Origin: Typha latifolia
Taxonomy: Eukaryota; Streptophyta; Magnoliopsida; Poales; Typhaceae
Length of the DNA: 64,000 bases
NCBI GenBank assembly: GCA_019914945.1
Contig: CM034099.1
Location: 9,313,001 to 9,377,000 of the forward strand
Direction: 5' to 3'
The notes beneath the pieces are model-generated. The model was not told the DNA's origin. It saw nothing but the letters and a program-made list of their open reading frames with translations, and did no database searches. The position numbers were made by a program, and so were the translations under genes. This document shows positions 45,557 to 59,119 of the stretch, piece by piece. Positions within the stretch are counted from its first letter, which is position 1; each line of letters opens with the position of its first letter.

Positions 45557-45945
45557 TAAGTTCTCGAACTAAAGATAGGCTACGCAACGATTCCTTCAAG
45601 ATCAGGATGTATTATAGGAATTAGTCCATGCAACTGTGGGAAAATATTCGCCAAATATTCTCCGGTAGTTATAAAATTACTAAACTAAGTGGATTAGTAA
45701 CTTCTTGATCTACAACTTTCGTATTTACGCCCTTCGCAGATTCGAACTGCAATGGGGACGAAAATATGAAATAACATGGGTGATGGTGGTGGTGATAGGT
45801 GGAGTGGATGTTAGGGTTATGGATGGGTATGGAGATGAAGGTGGATTGTGAATGTGATTAAGGTATATAGACAAAGGGAATGAAGTGGTCAAAATCCCAA
45901 AGAAGAGGGGTGGCTCAATAGTCAAGAGAGATTAGAATTATATCA
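45557..45945 (-). repeat. Truncated gypsy LTR (minus)
   Basis: This is the reverse of the 3' half of the LTR at 40713-41554, from the TTCGAGAACTTAT end back to the GAGCCACCCCTCTTC segment. The first half is missing; unrelated sequence begins at about 45946. Confidence 0.8.
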
Positions 45946-46581
45946 TGAAAGGAACTCATGCTATTGTGAGTCTTGATAGAGCTGACCCTAGGAGCCCTGA
46001 TTGGCAGTGGTTTATGCTTGTCGGATCCGATGTAGCACCTTCCTCTTTTTTGTTCTTTTCTCTTGTTTTATGTAGGTTTGCTTCCTGCCTGGCCCTATAT
46101 AATTATCGGAATATATAAATCATGCGATAGAATAAATCAATATTTAAAATTATATAAGCATTTTAGAATTATAAATTTTAAAAAAAATTAAATATATCCT
46201 AAATAGGGGAGAGGCATCCCCTAGCTACGTTAGTATGATTAGCTACTCATAGTAGCTTCCTTCTTTCTTTTCTCTCTCTTCTTTTATTTCTTCTTTTTTT
46301 GTCTTTTTCTTCTTCCTTTCCCTTGTCTCTACTTTCTCTCTTTTTTGGCATTTTTTTGGGGATTTTTCTGATATTTATTTCAATGCCTGTACCCCTCTAT
46401 TTATAGGAATTTCTAAAAAAATTGTTTATAGATATATTGCAGGAATACAGTGCGACCGGCTAGATGGGCAACACGGCGTATGCTGATGCCACATGGCTAG
46501 GCATGGCCCGCTAAGGCGTGCGCTGCATATGGCATGTCAGCAGGGGATTCGCTGCAAGGAGATTGACTGAAATCGGTGCGT
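45946..46581. other. Spacer before LINE-C, no gene
   Basis: A CT-rich tract lies at 46255-46345, and GC-richer DNA at 46440-46581. Together with the sequence after 52724 this is the pre-insertion target of LINE-C. No ORF is supported. Confidence 0.5.
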
Positions 46582-46649
46582 CCGCTTGCGTGACTTTTTT
46601 TTTTTTTTTTGAAATTAAGGAGCTGAATGGCCAGACCCGAGCTAGCTAG

Positions 46650-47315
46650 CTAACCCGGGTTTTCATAGCCCAAAATGGTACAAAGATCTGGGGGAACCGG
46701 GCTAGCAAGATCCAACTTACCGGTGGCCCCTGCCACCTTCCCCCGGTTGGCTGCCCAGTCCGCCGCTCTATTTGCCTCTCTGAATACATTTAGTACATTC
46801 CATTCCCTACACTCCCTAAGCAGGCTTTGGCATTCTTCTATTATGTTCTTAATGCACCACGGAGGGCTCTTCTCACTTCGCAGGAATTCAGCGAGCTCCC
46901 GGGAATCTATCTCGAGGTGCAGTTGGCTCACTTTGCCCGCCGACCGGAGACCAAATCTTGCTGCCCACGCTTCCGCATATAAGGCGGACTTATTAGGACA
47001 TGGCTCCCACGTTAGCTGCAGCACCTTGCCTGCCTCGTCCCTGAGCACCATGCCTACACCCCCTTGGTATCTGCCTAGTTCATAGGACCCATATGTATTA
47101 AGCTTTAGCCAGCCCGCCTCCCGAGCTTGCCATTTGGCATGCGCCCTTTTCGTGACCTCCTTAGCTACCTTCTCACCCTTGGCATATTCTTTGGCCATAG
47201 TCATCGCCCTCCCCGTGGTTATCCTCGGCCTAACTCTACCTCCATCGAAGGTCACTGCATTTCTTTGCTTCCAGATCAGCCACAACATCGATGCAATAAT
47301 GGCCTTCACTTTCAC
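46650..47315 (-). pseudogene. LINE-C RNase H domain
   Basis: An open 221-codon frame: WLIWKQRNAVTFDGG, then WLKLNTYGSYELGRYQGG (usual first catalytic Asp in DGS is Tyr), ALYAEAWAARFGLRSAG (Glu region), LEIDSRELAEFLRS (Asp), FREANRAADWAAN. It closes ORF2. The D-to-Y change alone should abolish cleavage. Confidence 0.88.
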
Positions 47316-47351
47316 GTCTTCCTCAGGGATTGCATGCCAGGTAGTGGTCAG

Positions 47352-48167
47352 CTAGTTCTCCTCCACTTGCGTCTCCAGCCTCCCCATGTAGGCTTGTAGC
47401 TTGGCCCAGCATTCGAGGCCGTATCTGCATGTGAAGAACAGATGGTTGATAGTCTCTTCATGCAACTCACAAAGCGCGCACAGCGCCCCGTGCCTTAGGC
47501 CTAGTCCTCCCAGCCAAGCATTGGTGGGAAGCCTTCTCCAAGAGAGTTTCCACATGAAGGTGCGCACTCTAGGTGCAACCTGGAGTTTCCACAGCAGCTT
47601 CCAACCCGGCCAGTTATCCTCCGCTGCTGGGTTGAGGAAGGAGTAGATGGATTTCACTGTTGGCGTACGTTGCGGGTGCGGCCACCAAATCCACTGATCT
47701 GCTGTTGTAGGGCTCCCGGCTTGGAACGTCAGTATGTCGAAGGCCAGGTCTTCACCCACCTCAATGATTATCTGGTGTTCAGACCACCTCTGACGATCCA
47801 ACAGGTCCCTAACCTTAACAGTCTCGTCCAGAAGGCTTACATTCATTATCCTCGGTAGTCTGCTCCATGGAATAGGTGAGAGCCAAGGCTCTGCCACTGC
47901 GCTGGTCGTGCTGCCGTTGCCTATCAACTTCCTGAGACCGAGCTTCAGACTTCTCGCCACTCCGTAGATCGACCTCCATAGCCATGAGACATTCTGCCCT
48001 CCTATGCGGGTCCATGGATTTAGGAGACCATACTTAGCGATAAGTAGGTTTACCCATGGAACCCTCTCCTGGTTCAGAACCTTTAATGCCAACTTTCCTA
48101 TGTGTGCGGTTCGAGCTCTCCTGAGATCTCTGATTGCCAGACCTCCTTCAGCTTTCGATCTGCACAC
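47352..48167 (-). pseudogene. LINE-C RT C-terminal and zinc-binding region
   Basis: CRSKAEGGLAIRDLRRA, SWLWRSIYGVARSLKLG, LIGNGSTTSAVAEPWL and the zf-RVT stretch RTFMWKLSWRRLPTNAWLGG with CALCELHEETINHLFFTC. The zinc-binding C-x2-C and H-x4-C pattern is intact. Confidence 0.88.
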
Positions 48168-49498
48168 GTCTCCCAGTTAACTAGGTGCATTCCACGTTCG
48201 GTTGATTTATCCCAGAGAAATGATATGGCTATTTTGGTGATCACCTCCAAGACCGAGTCTGGGATCCAAGTGCTCCCTAGCCAATAGGCTGGAATTGCTA
48301 AGAGGGTAGAACTGATGAGAGTGCACCGACCCGCCGTAAACAGCACCCCTCTCTTCCAGCTCGCTAGTTTCCTACTCACACGATCTACCAAAGCTTGGTG
48401 TTCGTTGACTTTCACCCGTCTGCCTAAGATGATCACCCCAAGGTAGACGAAAGGTAGAGCCGCAATTTGTAGGCCGAGGCTACCACTAAGCTCTGCTTGC
48501 TGCTCTTTAGGCATCCAGGTCGGTAGTTAGAGCGCAGATTTTTGGAAGTTCACTCTCTGGTTTGACAGGGCCTCGTAGCGGCTGAGGCATTCCATGATGC
48601 AGTTCGCATTGGTCCGCGATGCCTGAGCAGTTATCAGGAGGTCATCGGCATATAAGAGGTGGGATATCTGTACCTCCCCGACCTTGAATGCTAGCATCTC
48701 TCCAGTCCTCACCTTCTTGTTGAGCAGACCGGACAGCAGCTAGGACACCAGGATGAATAGGTAGGGGGAGAGGGGGTCTCCTTGCAGGAGCCCTCTATGC
48801 GGTCGGATCCATTTCGACGGTTGCCTGTTGATCATGATGGCGTAAATGGGCGAAGAAATACATGCCCTTATCCACTTTCGCCAGGATTCCGGGAAGCCCA
48901 TCCTCTCAAGGGTGCCTACGACCGCCTGTCAGCTCACCCTGTCGTAGGCTTTTTCCATATCTAGCTTTGCCATCATCACCGGTGGGGATCGCTTGTTAGA
49001 GCACATAGAGTGCGCCACCTCCTGAGCTGCTAGGATGTTATCAACAATGCTCCGCCCTGCCACGAACGCCGCTTACTCCGGCCCTACCAGGGATGGTAAC
49101 ACCGGCTTAAGGTGACCGACTAGAATTCTGGCAATAACCTTGTAGGCCACATTACAAAGCGATATCAGTCTGTATTCATAAACCCAGGTGGGGTGATCTT
49201 TTTTAGGGATGAGGGTGATGTAGGTTTGCCCCCATCTGTTGGGGAGAGAGGAGTGCGTGAAGAAGTGGTTCACTGCCCTCATCAAGCTTGCACCCATGAT
49301 ATCCCAGAACTGGATGTGCACCTCGGCTTGTAAGCCATCCGGCCGAGGTGCTTTCCCGCGGGGCATGTTCCACAATGCAGCCTTGATCTCTTCCTGGGAC
49401 ACAGTGGCCTCCAACTGCTGGGTGTCTTCCCGGGACAGCTGCGGCAGCTCTGGCCAAGCATCTTCAGAAGGAGAGGTGATGACCTCCGATCCCCACAA
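48098..49498 (-). pseudogene. LINE-C reverse transcriptase
   Basis: MPRGKAPRPDGLQAEVH, NHFFTHSSLPNRWGQTYITL and SLCNVAYKVIARILVG start the domain. Motif A is near 48960 (KLDMEKAYDR), motif B near 48770 (LQGDPLSPYLFIL), and the YADDLLITAQAS box (48600-48660) is intact. Stops at about 49070, 48930, 48740 and 48530 interrupt it. Confidence 0.88.
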
Positions 49499-49501
49499 GG
49501 T

Positions 49502-50721
49502 CTAATAGAAGTCTGCGAACAGCCTGCCTACATCCGCTGTCTCTTGCACCCAGTTGCCATTAGTATCACACACACCCGGGATCCGGATGCGTTGTCTCCT
49601 AATCGTGGCCGAGAGTTGAAAGTACTTTGTATTTCTATCTCCTTCTTCAACCCAGCGCAGCCGCGATCTCTGCAACCATTTTAGGTTTAGCTGTCTGGTT
49701 AGGGCAGCCTTCTGGTTGTATAGGCTTCTCATCACGGCCAGGTCCACCTCACTTAATGGTCTTGCGGCATCACGGCCCTCCATCTCCATGATTCTCTCCC
49801 CAGTACACTTGAGACGTTGATCGAGGTTACCAACTTCATGTTTGGCCCATCTTCTAAGCTCTCTTTGAAGTTTACTGATCTTGTGCATGAAGTCATGCAT
49901 GGGGTTGGCTCTACCCCCCCTGCCTCTAGATCCGCTCCATGACACTCCCACAGCTTTCGTACTCTAACCACATCAGCTCAAACCGAAAGGGGCGTGGTGC
50001 TCTTTCAGGGTTGATCTGCACCGTGAGGAGCAAGGGTGCGTGGTCAGAAGCCGATCTGTCCAGGTGTAACACCGTGTAGTGTGAGTTGTCCCCCATCCAC
50101 CGTGCATTTGCTAGCATCCGGTCTAGCCTGACCCAGATACGGTTGGCTCCAACCTAGTTGTTGCACCAGGTGAACGGACTCCCTACGTAGCCTAGGTCAC
50201 ATAAACCGATGTTCTCTACAAAGGCTTTGAAGGCCTTACACTTCGGGCCCAGCTCCACACCTCCTTCGCTCTTCTTTCTCTTGAACCGAGATATAAGCGT
50301 TGAAGTCCCTTCCGATGATCCACGGCACATCTATGCCCCTTAAGGATGCCAGTTCCTCCCATAGTTCACTTTGAGCTTGTGGATTGTTGCTCGCATACAC
50401 CGCTGTCCACATCCAAGTACCCGCCTTCCTACCGATGATCACCAGATGAATCGCATAGCAGGATACCGCCACTGCGTCCACCCAGCCTACCTCCATTTTC
50501 CACAACACCATAATGCCTCCGGATACCCCTAGAGTCGGAATGGCAAACCAGCTCCAACAGCGCCCCAAGGCTTTGGCCACCTTTTTAGCTCCGCCCCAGC
50601 TTATATGGGTTTCTAACAAAATCAGCATATCAAGGTTATGCTCTCTGTTCAAATCTCTACATCTGTCAAGTGCATCTTTTTTAAGAGCACCTCTACAATT
50701 CCATGTTACGGCTTTAAACAT
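49502..50721 (-). pseudogene. LINE-C endonuclease (ORF2 start)
   Basis: ORF2 starts MFKAVTWNCRGALKK at 50721, just after the ORF1 stop. Landmarks are WNCRG, LLETH (Glu), GRDFN (Asp, Asn; usually GGDFN) and, after frame breaks, SDHAPLLLTV at 50000-50050. Basic linker to RT follows (YNQKAALTRQLNLKWLQRSR, WVEEGDRNTKYF). Confidence 0.88.
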
Positions 50722-50848
50722 TGGATTGATAGTTGGTGGGGATGGTGTACAGCTAGGCCTGTCGCCCCCGCTTAGCTGCCCTTGGTCGGCCTTCTCCAGA
50801 GCTCTCTCCCATGTCTGCCACTGGGCTGTCCAACCTCCTAGCTCCAAT

Positions 50849-52605
50849 CTAGACTATCGCCAGGCGCGTCTCTTCAATTTCTACCTCCATTGCCTCGGGG
50901 CCTTCTTGGCTTATTTCATGGCAGAGGGCCTGTTTTAGGTTAACCACCACAGTAGTGTGATGGTTTGGTGTCCCCTCCATCTTCTCCATCTCTGGCCTGA
51001 CCTGGAGTGAAGCCAACCCCTTCTGCATGATCTCTTTGGGGAACTCGCTAGCTAGCATGGCTCCGTTGCTTTTCTGATGAACGGTTTTAACATATGGTGA
51101 TAGGTGAGTACGTAGACCGCCGGACCCCAGTTTGATGGCCATTCCGTTGATGAGGGTTGTCCCGAGGCTTTGCATGTGGATATTATCCTTCTCCTGTTTG
51201 CGCGTCCCTGTTGCGACAGGTGTCCCGGTTGATGGGTGACAAGGCACTGTGGGCTGCGTGGCGAGATTTGGTGTGAGATCCTCCGTACACATTTGTTGTG
51301 GGTCAGCCACCGACTTGACCTTCGAACAGGACCCTACACTGGCCGCTATTGGCATGGTGTAGCTGTGGACACTATCGCCCGTTATATCCTTGCCTTTGCT
51401 TCTTATGTGCACCTCTTCGTTCACACGCCTGCCAGACTCCTTCTCATTCGGTTGCTGACCTTGCGTGGGAACCTTCGAGCTCTGGCACACCTGAGATCTT
51501 CTCGACATCTGGTCCTTTCCTTCTCTTATTTTGGGAAAGTCTCCTCTCTTCGTTGATCATGCAGGTTGCGTCATACCCGGATTAGCTTTCCTGCTCTGGC
51601 ATGTCGAGCCACGTAAGGACTCCGTGCCATCTGGTTGCATGAAAGCACTTGCACCTTCTTGTCTCCACAAGTTGCCCCTTCGCCTCGCCAGGCTGTCGCC
51701 AGTGGAGGTGCTACCTTTTCTAGCTCTACGTTGAACCGTGAACCACGGCCCGTAAACCAAGCCTGGCTCCTCCGGCACTTGCTCCAGTACCGTATGGTTA
51801 CCGCCTTGTTTCGGCGCCGTTTCTTGCTCCGCCATATGTCCAATCAACCCGCAGCGGTAGCAAAATTTTGGTAAGCTTTCATAGATCACAGTTTGCTCAA
51901 GCTGATCCTCCTTCGGTCCTAGCCAAACGGCCGTCTTCAGCGGCTTCCGGAGATCCACCTCAATATATACTCTACCAAACCGGCTACGGGTGTGGTCTAG
52001 TGTTGTTTCATCAATTCGGAGAGGCTTTCCGAAGTAGGCGGCAACCTGGACCAAGGCCTCTAGTTCCCAGTATTCCTTTGGGAGGTTATGGAGCTGGATC
52101 CACACCGGTGCCGTTGCAAAAGCTTCCATTGATGGCCTAAAGTTATTTCTCCATGGATCAAATTCAACACCTTGCCCATGATGGTCCACGGGCCATTCAT
52201 GAGAGCATAATTTAGGTCCTCCTGCCTCTCGAACCGGAAGGCATAGAAGCCTTCCTGCATGTCTGAGACCGAGAAACCCTCTATCCCGTTCCATAGCTTA
52301 GCTAGTATGGCCTTCAACTGCATTAGGGGTATGCCCCTCCCCAAGAACTGCCTGAAGAGTGTAAGTTTCCATCTTGCTCTGCATCGCTCCAGTATCTCCG
52401 GGTCGATCACCACTGAGTCCTATAGTTGAGAGCGGATTTTTGCCAGCACCTCCGTCGGGATGGTATTCACCTTAGACCTAGGCGAGGGCTGCCAGCTTGC
52501 TGCAACTAACGCCCAAGAACGACCGTGAGCCTTGGCTTTGGTGTATCCAGGGTCCTCTGTCCAAGCTCGACCAGATTTAGACGAGGAAGCCCGGTGCTTC
52601 AGCAC
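50849..52605 (-). pseudogene. LINE-C ORF1 (DUF4283-type RNA-binding protein with zinc knuckle)
   Basis: From MLKHRASSSKSGRAW the frame passes an in-frame TAG (near 52420) to ILERCRARWKLTLFRQFLG and YAFRFERQEDLNYALMNGPW, the DUF4283 domain of plant L1 ORF1. A one-base shift near 52160 leads to FATAPVWIQLHNLPKEYW and the knuckle FCYRCGLIGHMAEQE, in which the last Cys is Glu. A polar tail ends at 50849. ORF1 protein coats the LINE RNA. Confidence 0.87.
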
Positions 52606-52724
52606 ATCTTCACCCTCGTCCCCTATTGTTAACTGCTTGGATTAAGAACGGACGGTGGAGCCGAGTCAAAACAATAAGGGAAGGACCTGGGTTGGGGAAG
52701 GAGGATGGTGGAGCCGCTTGCGTG

Positions 52725-54240
52725 GCAGCATGTAAATAGATGTCTGTGGTATTTGTTGGCATGGCAAGATTTGATGCAGAGTCAGGTGCAAGGTTTTGGT
52801 ACATCCAAAATCTAATTTTGATGTTTTTATCATCAAAAATTTAAATTTTTGCAAATCTAGCACATATAGATTTGGCACAATTTCTCTAAGCTTCATTCTA
52901 GTAATTGAATATAAATTTTAATCAATAATTTAGTATTTTTTAAGTGAAAGCATGAATTTAGAGAAACCTATCAAAAATAATTAAAATGATGTTTAGTTTT
53001 AACAATTAAACTAGTATTTTTAACATTATAAAAGCATTTTTATGCACTTATCATTGAGCTAAGAAAAAAAGAGTAACTCTATGGACCTCTCAACTAAAAG
53101 ACTTTAGAACAGGAGTGTTTGCGGTAAAAAAAGTTTCAAAATATTTATTCAGAAAATAAAAATAGTTCATAGGATTTAAGTGAAATTATCGCTTTTCGTA
53201 AACTAGCCTAAATTACCTAAATCATAACTAATAAATAGCATCAGCTAGTCATTTTCAGCATAGACTCAAAACAAATACGTCTATATGTATATGTAGATTC
53301 ATAGGTATATCCCAAATGACCACCTCAGACGTTCAGACTATAAGTCAAGAAAATACAAGAACTTTCCTTATCTCGAAGGAGCCAGATGCATCTTTTTCTT
53401 AATTTGTTCCCATCGTATCCGGTAAATCTAGGATAATTTAGCGGATCTTGATACTTAAATTTGTTCCATGGGATAATATTGCAACAACCAGCAGGACCAC
53501 TAGTACTTGTCACTTTTTTTATTATTCTAGTAGATGAGTTGGTGTTATTATAATAGTATAAGCCTACCTACTCCTAGTTTTAATATTTTAACTTAGGATT
53601 TTTCAACCAATATCTAAATACAAGAAAATGTAAACTTAATTGTTGCAAGAACAAAAAAAAAATTATCATTTAAGAGCCAAAGGCTAGATATAGGCCAGGC
53701 AAAGAGCCAACCCTTCTTGAATATATAGCACTAAAGCCCCACTGAGCTTTAGCCAATATACTAAGCCATCTAGTCTAGACTTCAAACTGTGTGCGTCGTC
53801 GACTTATTGCTCCAAATTAAACGCCACCAAGACATTGCTCTAAGTTGTTGTGCTGTCGAGCCATCAATCAGCCTCAGCCGTTGAGCCAAGCCACTACTAA
53901 CCACTAAACAATTTTCTCAACAATAATTATTTGAGGTTGGATTCGATCCTACAATCTCCTTGATTATAGAGAAGGGTACCTACCAACTTGGTTGGTAGAA
54001 TAAAACATCTATCATAAATATTATACACCCTAAGCTTCAAAAAATAATCATGGATCCTATACAATTATAAAACCATACACTAATACGAGTATAGCATATA
54101 AGAACTTGCAAAAATACCTATTCATACTGAAAACTAAGTCGGTAATGGACTAGCTTGACTTTCCCTCAATATATTATTTTTTATGCTTGGATTTTAATCT
54201 CTGTAGCTTTTGAAGTTAAATCTTTCGACTTTGTGACCCT
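52725..54240. other. Non-coding stretch, no gene supported
   Basis: AT-rich DNA without a domain-bearing frame. The open frame at 53325-53513 (-) begins with GTG and has no signal peptide or family match. A stretch near 53690-53900 rich in GAGCCA/CCAAGCC words is probably old repeat. Confidence 0.5.
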
Positions 54241-54259
54241 CGAGATGAGGGAGATCTGG

Positions 54260-56457
54260 AGCAATGACTCCTCAACCTTCACCCCACTTGGAATATGAGG
54301 AAGATCTGGAGGAGACCATGGACCCAGGTCCTAAATGCCCAATCTTGCGTATGCCTGCATTAAGGAGAGCTGACACGGCAACAAACTGTTATCGTACATC
54401 GACAATTCCACACTTCAAAGAGGATGATCTATGGGGAGATCTTGAGGATCCAATGCATCGATGACCTAAATCAAGGTCTGTGACTACTATAGAGGACGAA
54501 GAGCATATCCTCAAAAAGAAGAACAAGAATCGGGGATCCAAGTAGAGATCGTGTGGCTGAATTTTTCAAAGTTCAGCATAGGAGATCCACTTGATTGGAT
54601 GCACCGTGCAGACCAATTCTTTGAAGTACCAACACACGCACCAAATCATTTCAATCATGGGAATTCGTAGAAGCGTTATGTGTTCGGTTAGGACTATTCG
54701 ACTATGAAGACTTCCAACTCTTCCTTACTAAATTGAAGTAGAAGACCGTTGTGCGAGAGTACTAGGAAGAATTTGAGTGTATTTGAAATTGAGTCCGGGG
54801 CTAATTGGACTTGGTATTGAAGAATACATTTATCAGCAGCCTTTGATGCAACACACAGACTAAAGTTAAGGGCACTTAGCCATTGACACTCCTAGAGGCC
54901 TTCTCCACCTCACAAATGATGGAGAAGAAAATTCGAGAGTTGAGGATGACGATGAAGACTCTTGGACCACGGCAAATGCGAGGTCTCAACCTCAGTCACC
55001 TGTGGCCGTTGGTAGTGCTTTCAGCACGTCGCATGCTATTGGGACTCAATTTTAGCCGAGAATAGTGAAAACCCCTATTGAACCAAGGGGATCTCAGTTA
55101 CCTAATGCCTCCAATAGCAACAACAATCGAAGACTTACCCTACCTAAGTGGAGTGGCAATTCAAAGGATTAAGTTTCTATTGCAATGAGCGTATGTGGCG
55201 AGGCATAAATACATGATTGTTCAATCACCCATTATGGTTCTAGAGGATGCCAATAAAGAGCTATAGGAGGAACCCATGGAGTTGAAATAAAGTTGAAGAT
55301 GTGAAGGACTTAGAGCAGCAAGATAAGGATTCAAAGGTACATGTCAAGATCTCACTACATGCTTACTCCAAGACCGTCTCACTGAAGTACACATGACTTC
55401 CTCTATGAAAGGATTGGAAAGTACTATGAAGAAGCATGTAGTCCATATTCTCATGGACACAGAAGTACACATGACTTCCTTGATGAAAGGATTGGAAGGA
55501 AGCTTGGGTTGGTGTCAAGTCCCACCCCCAACTTTGACATGGCAATTCGAGATGAAACCATGCTTCGAGCCGGGGGTATTTGCTGCGGAGTGTTGCTGAA
55601 AATCCAAGGGCACATCTTCACCTTGGATCTTCATGCATTAGCCCTAAAGGGTGCTGATATTACTCTCAATACTCAGTGGCTACAAAGCTTGTGACTGGTC
55701 ATGTTCAACTTTACAGACATGAACATGGTCTTGCGAATGAACATAGGAGGAGTGCGGTTAGACTCAAGTGCGGCACATGAACATTGTCTTGCGACCAGGC
55801 TCGAGTACGGCACTTTAGCCTTGATTGGCCTACCGCAGGTTGGTTGCCAAGAGCTATTGATGCAGCTAGTCCAAATGGGTTCTACGGCTGAAGACATGGT
55901 GGCTACGCCTGCTGATTTGGACTTGGTGCTGAAGGAATTCGACAATGTGTTTGCACGAGTGCTCCTTCTTAGTATTACTATGCCCACTTACTCCTCCCCG
56001 GTGTTGTTAGTGCTCATGAAAGATGGATCTTGATGATTTTGTGTCAACTATCGGGCCTTAATGCCATTATTGGAAGGATTTGTATCCTATACTAGCCATT
56101 GAGGAGTTGTTGGACGAATTCGTGGGTGCCGTCTACTTCAACGAGCTCAAACTAAGGACCCGGTATCACCAAAATCAAGTCCAACTGAAGGATGTGCACA
56201 AAACCACCTTTTGAACGCAGAACATCTACTATGAGTTTAAAGTGATGCCCTTTGGACTCACCTATGCATCGGTGACCTTCTTGAGCTTAATGAATGATCT
56301 TTTTAGATCATTATTAAGACAATATATGTTGGTTTCTTTAATGACATTCTCGTGTATAGTAGGACCTAGGATGACCACTTGCAACATCTACAAGAAGTCC
56401 CGTAGAATTTGCAGCTACATGGACTCAATGTGAAGGAGTCCAAGTGCTTATGGGGCC
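54260..56457 (+). pseudogene. Gypsy chromovirus gag-protease-RT (first part)
   Basis: Gag words IPHFKEDDLWGDLEDP and GDPLDWMHRADQFFEV are close to those of the next element (DPLDWVYRAEQFFEY). A protease-like piece (VHILMDTEVHMTSL, KIQGHIFTLDLHALALKGAD) is followed by VFARVLLL and RT with VMPFGLTYASVTFLSLMNDLF. The DD box is lost (SLMTFSCIVG). The frame reaches NVKESKCLWG, where the 3-kb LTR-like element is inserted at 56458. Confidence 0.8.
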
Positions 56458-59074
56458 TGTAACGCCCCCGCCCAGCACGGCACGTGCACGCCCACGCGCC
56501 CACACGGCACGCGCGGCGCACGCGACAGGTCGGGCGGGGCCCGTCACACCCAGATACTCTCCTGTGCACATATAACCATGACATCATCAAATAAAACCTG
56601 TTAACCTATCCATGATCACATAATCTGGTAGGGCCCACACAGGCCACAACAAACCATCAAGATACAACTAAACAACTGATACAGAAGTGCTATAAATTCT
56701 GATATATACTATACAAATCATCATTCGATACAATAAGGCACAAATATAACAAACAACGATACAACTCAATGTCTGGTTAAACTATCTTCTATACCGTCTC
56801 GCATCAATAGCTCACCTCATCATCACTCTAAAATATCTTCTCAAGATATCTCAGGTCGCTATCACGTATCACAAATCTGAGGGGTTAGAAAAGAAATAAA
56901 GAGAGTCATGAGCAAAATGCTCAGTGAATAGACCTTACCCCGAATCAGTGATGTCAAACAGAGAGTAAAACATATACTGGATAATATGAATCAGAAAGAG
57001 TATCATGCCATGAATGAGTGTATAAATGTATCCTCAATAATATATAAATAAAAAGTAGATAACATATCATAACTGATAAAAGTATATATAATCCTCGACC
57101 ATGAGTAAACAAATCTCCGTATCATACTATCATCATAACTCTCTCTCAAATATGACACATGATACATGTCGACCATGACCACGTTATGATATCAAATGCA
57201 ATCATATATGATGAATATTGACCACTCCATAATCAGGTAATCAAATGATAATGAAATCATATGCATTTCTCAACATCATAATCATCACCGACATCTCAGT
57301 ATAATATCGACATACTAGACCACTGTGCACAGTAAACACCCGGTACCCGGTCTCAACATCATGCCCGAAGGCTCAGAGCATACTCTGTCATCCGCAAGGA
57401 GTACCTCAAATATAACCATACCCTGCCATCCGCTAAGGGTATCAACATCCATCCAGACCGGGCACCCTTCTAGCTGATAGAAATCTCATGAGAATAACTC
57501 GCCACATATGCCCTAGCGAACGGCATGTGTCCGAATATCTGCTGCGCACACAGACTAATGACCTCGGACGTAAGGTCAACAGGATCGCGACCATGTCGAG
57601 CGATCAAGTGCGTCCTAACCCTCGCGCCCACTCGGGTATCCTCACGCTTTCTATCAACTATCCTATCAATCATATTTCATGCTTTCCTTCTAAATGACAA
57701 ATCATATGCATATATCCAGTACAATAACAAGTTAATGCATAATAGGAATTTAGGTGGAATAGGAATCAAGAGAAAATGATACAATGTAATCTCCAACTGT
57801 ATCGTCAACACATGCATACTTATGCTACAAATCAACTCGGTAAACAATCATAACAGTAGAATCATCTCTAATCATCTCTATAAATATCACCAATGTACTC
57901 ATATCCCAAATCAGCATAATTGAATGCATGATAAAATATGCTCGACTGTAATCATCTCTAGATAAAATCATATAATCATACTGAAGGCCAAAACATGCAT
58001 GTACATCATATATACTATAACCTAATTTGAGAAAAGCGTCTAGGGGATAAGACTACTCACCGTCTAATCAGAAGCTACAAACCACGCATCTCTCACGTCC
58101 GTCAGGTAACCAAGTGACACTCATCGCTAGCAAGGTCCACGGGGTCTCAAATAAGGGGGGTTCGGGATCTAAAATATTTAAGTAGTATGATGTTAGCCGT
58201 TTATCTAATTAGAATTAATTCAGTTAAAATATAAAGGTTTATTAGATTTAGAATCACTTTTCTTTATTTTTGATTACATAACTAGGTCTATAATATAGAT
58301 ACGATTCAAATATTATAATTCTTTATTATTATAAAAAGTTAGTTATAATATAAGGAGAAGAGGCCTGTTTCCTTTTATATAAGAGTATTTCTAAATATAT
58401 AATTATAAAATAAAATAAAAGGCTAAATAAGTATAGAGGTGGTCTAATTTTAATTAATTTTATTATTCATACACTATCTTGATTAATTAGGGACAACGCT
58501 GTCTTTACTCAATAAAATAATAAATAAATAAATAAATAACAAAATAAACTTAGTATTTTATTTGTTGCAGAATAATCATAAAATTAATAGAAATACTTAA
58601 AATATATATGATGAGGGTATTAGAATATAAATCTAATAATTATAATTTACAAATCTATCTATTAATCTAATAGATATGTAAATAAATAAATAAATATAAG
58701 TATTACCTATATTTATACCTAATTAATCATTAATTATAAAAATTATAATTAATAAAATTATATTGAAGGATATATAATATTATTAAAATAGTTAATGTCC
58801 AAATAATCTATTTGCATTAATTAAGAAGAAGAATACCTAAATAAATAACATAAATAAACTAATTAATTAATAAATTAATTACATCTGCCATCAGTGCTGG
58901 GCCGAGCCCAACACTATGCAGAAGGACAGAGAAGGAGCTGAGGAAGAAGGAGAAAAAGAAAGAAAGAAAGAAGAAGAACAAGAGAAGAGGAAGAGAAGAA
59001 AGAGAGGAGGTGAGGGAGGAGGTTGCGGACCCGGGCCGGCGCCCGCAGCTCGGCTCCGACGATCCCAACCTCGG

Positions 59075-59119
<45 letters not shown>

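Larger units (their letters stand above)
46593..52713 (-). mobile_element. LINE-C (L1 type), near-complete, 6.1 kb, 11-bp target duplication
   Basis: CCGCTTGCGTG stands on both sides (46582-46592 and 52714-52724). On the minus strand the order is 5' leader, ORF1 (from 52605), ORF2 (from 50721) and a poly(A) end at 46610-46595. All domains of a plant L1 are present in order, so it is full length or nearly so. Stops and frameshifts have inactivated it. It is the best-preserved LINE here. Confidence 0.92.

Noticed and set aside
50513..50938. 141-codon + strand frame
   Set aside because: Antisense of the LINE-C endonuclease start.
53325..53513. Possible fourth small peptide (GPAGCCN and a tail)
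   Set aside because: It begins with GTG, a stop lies just upstream in frame and there is no signal peptide. The ACAAGTACTAGT match to the peptide family is too short.
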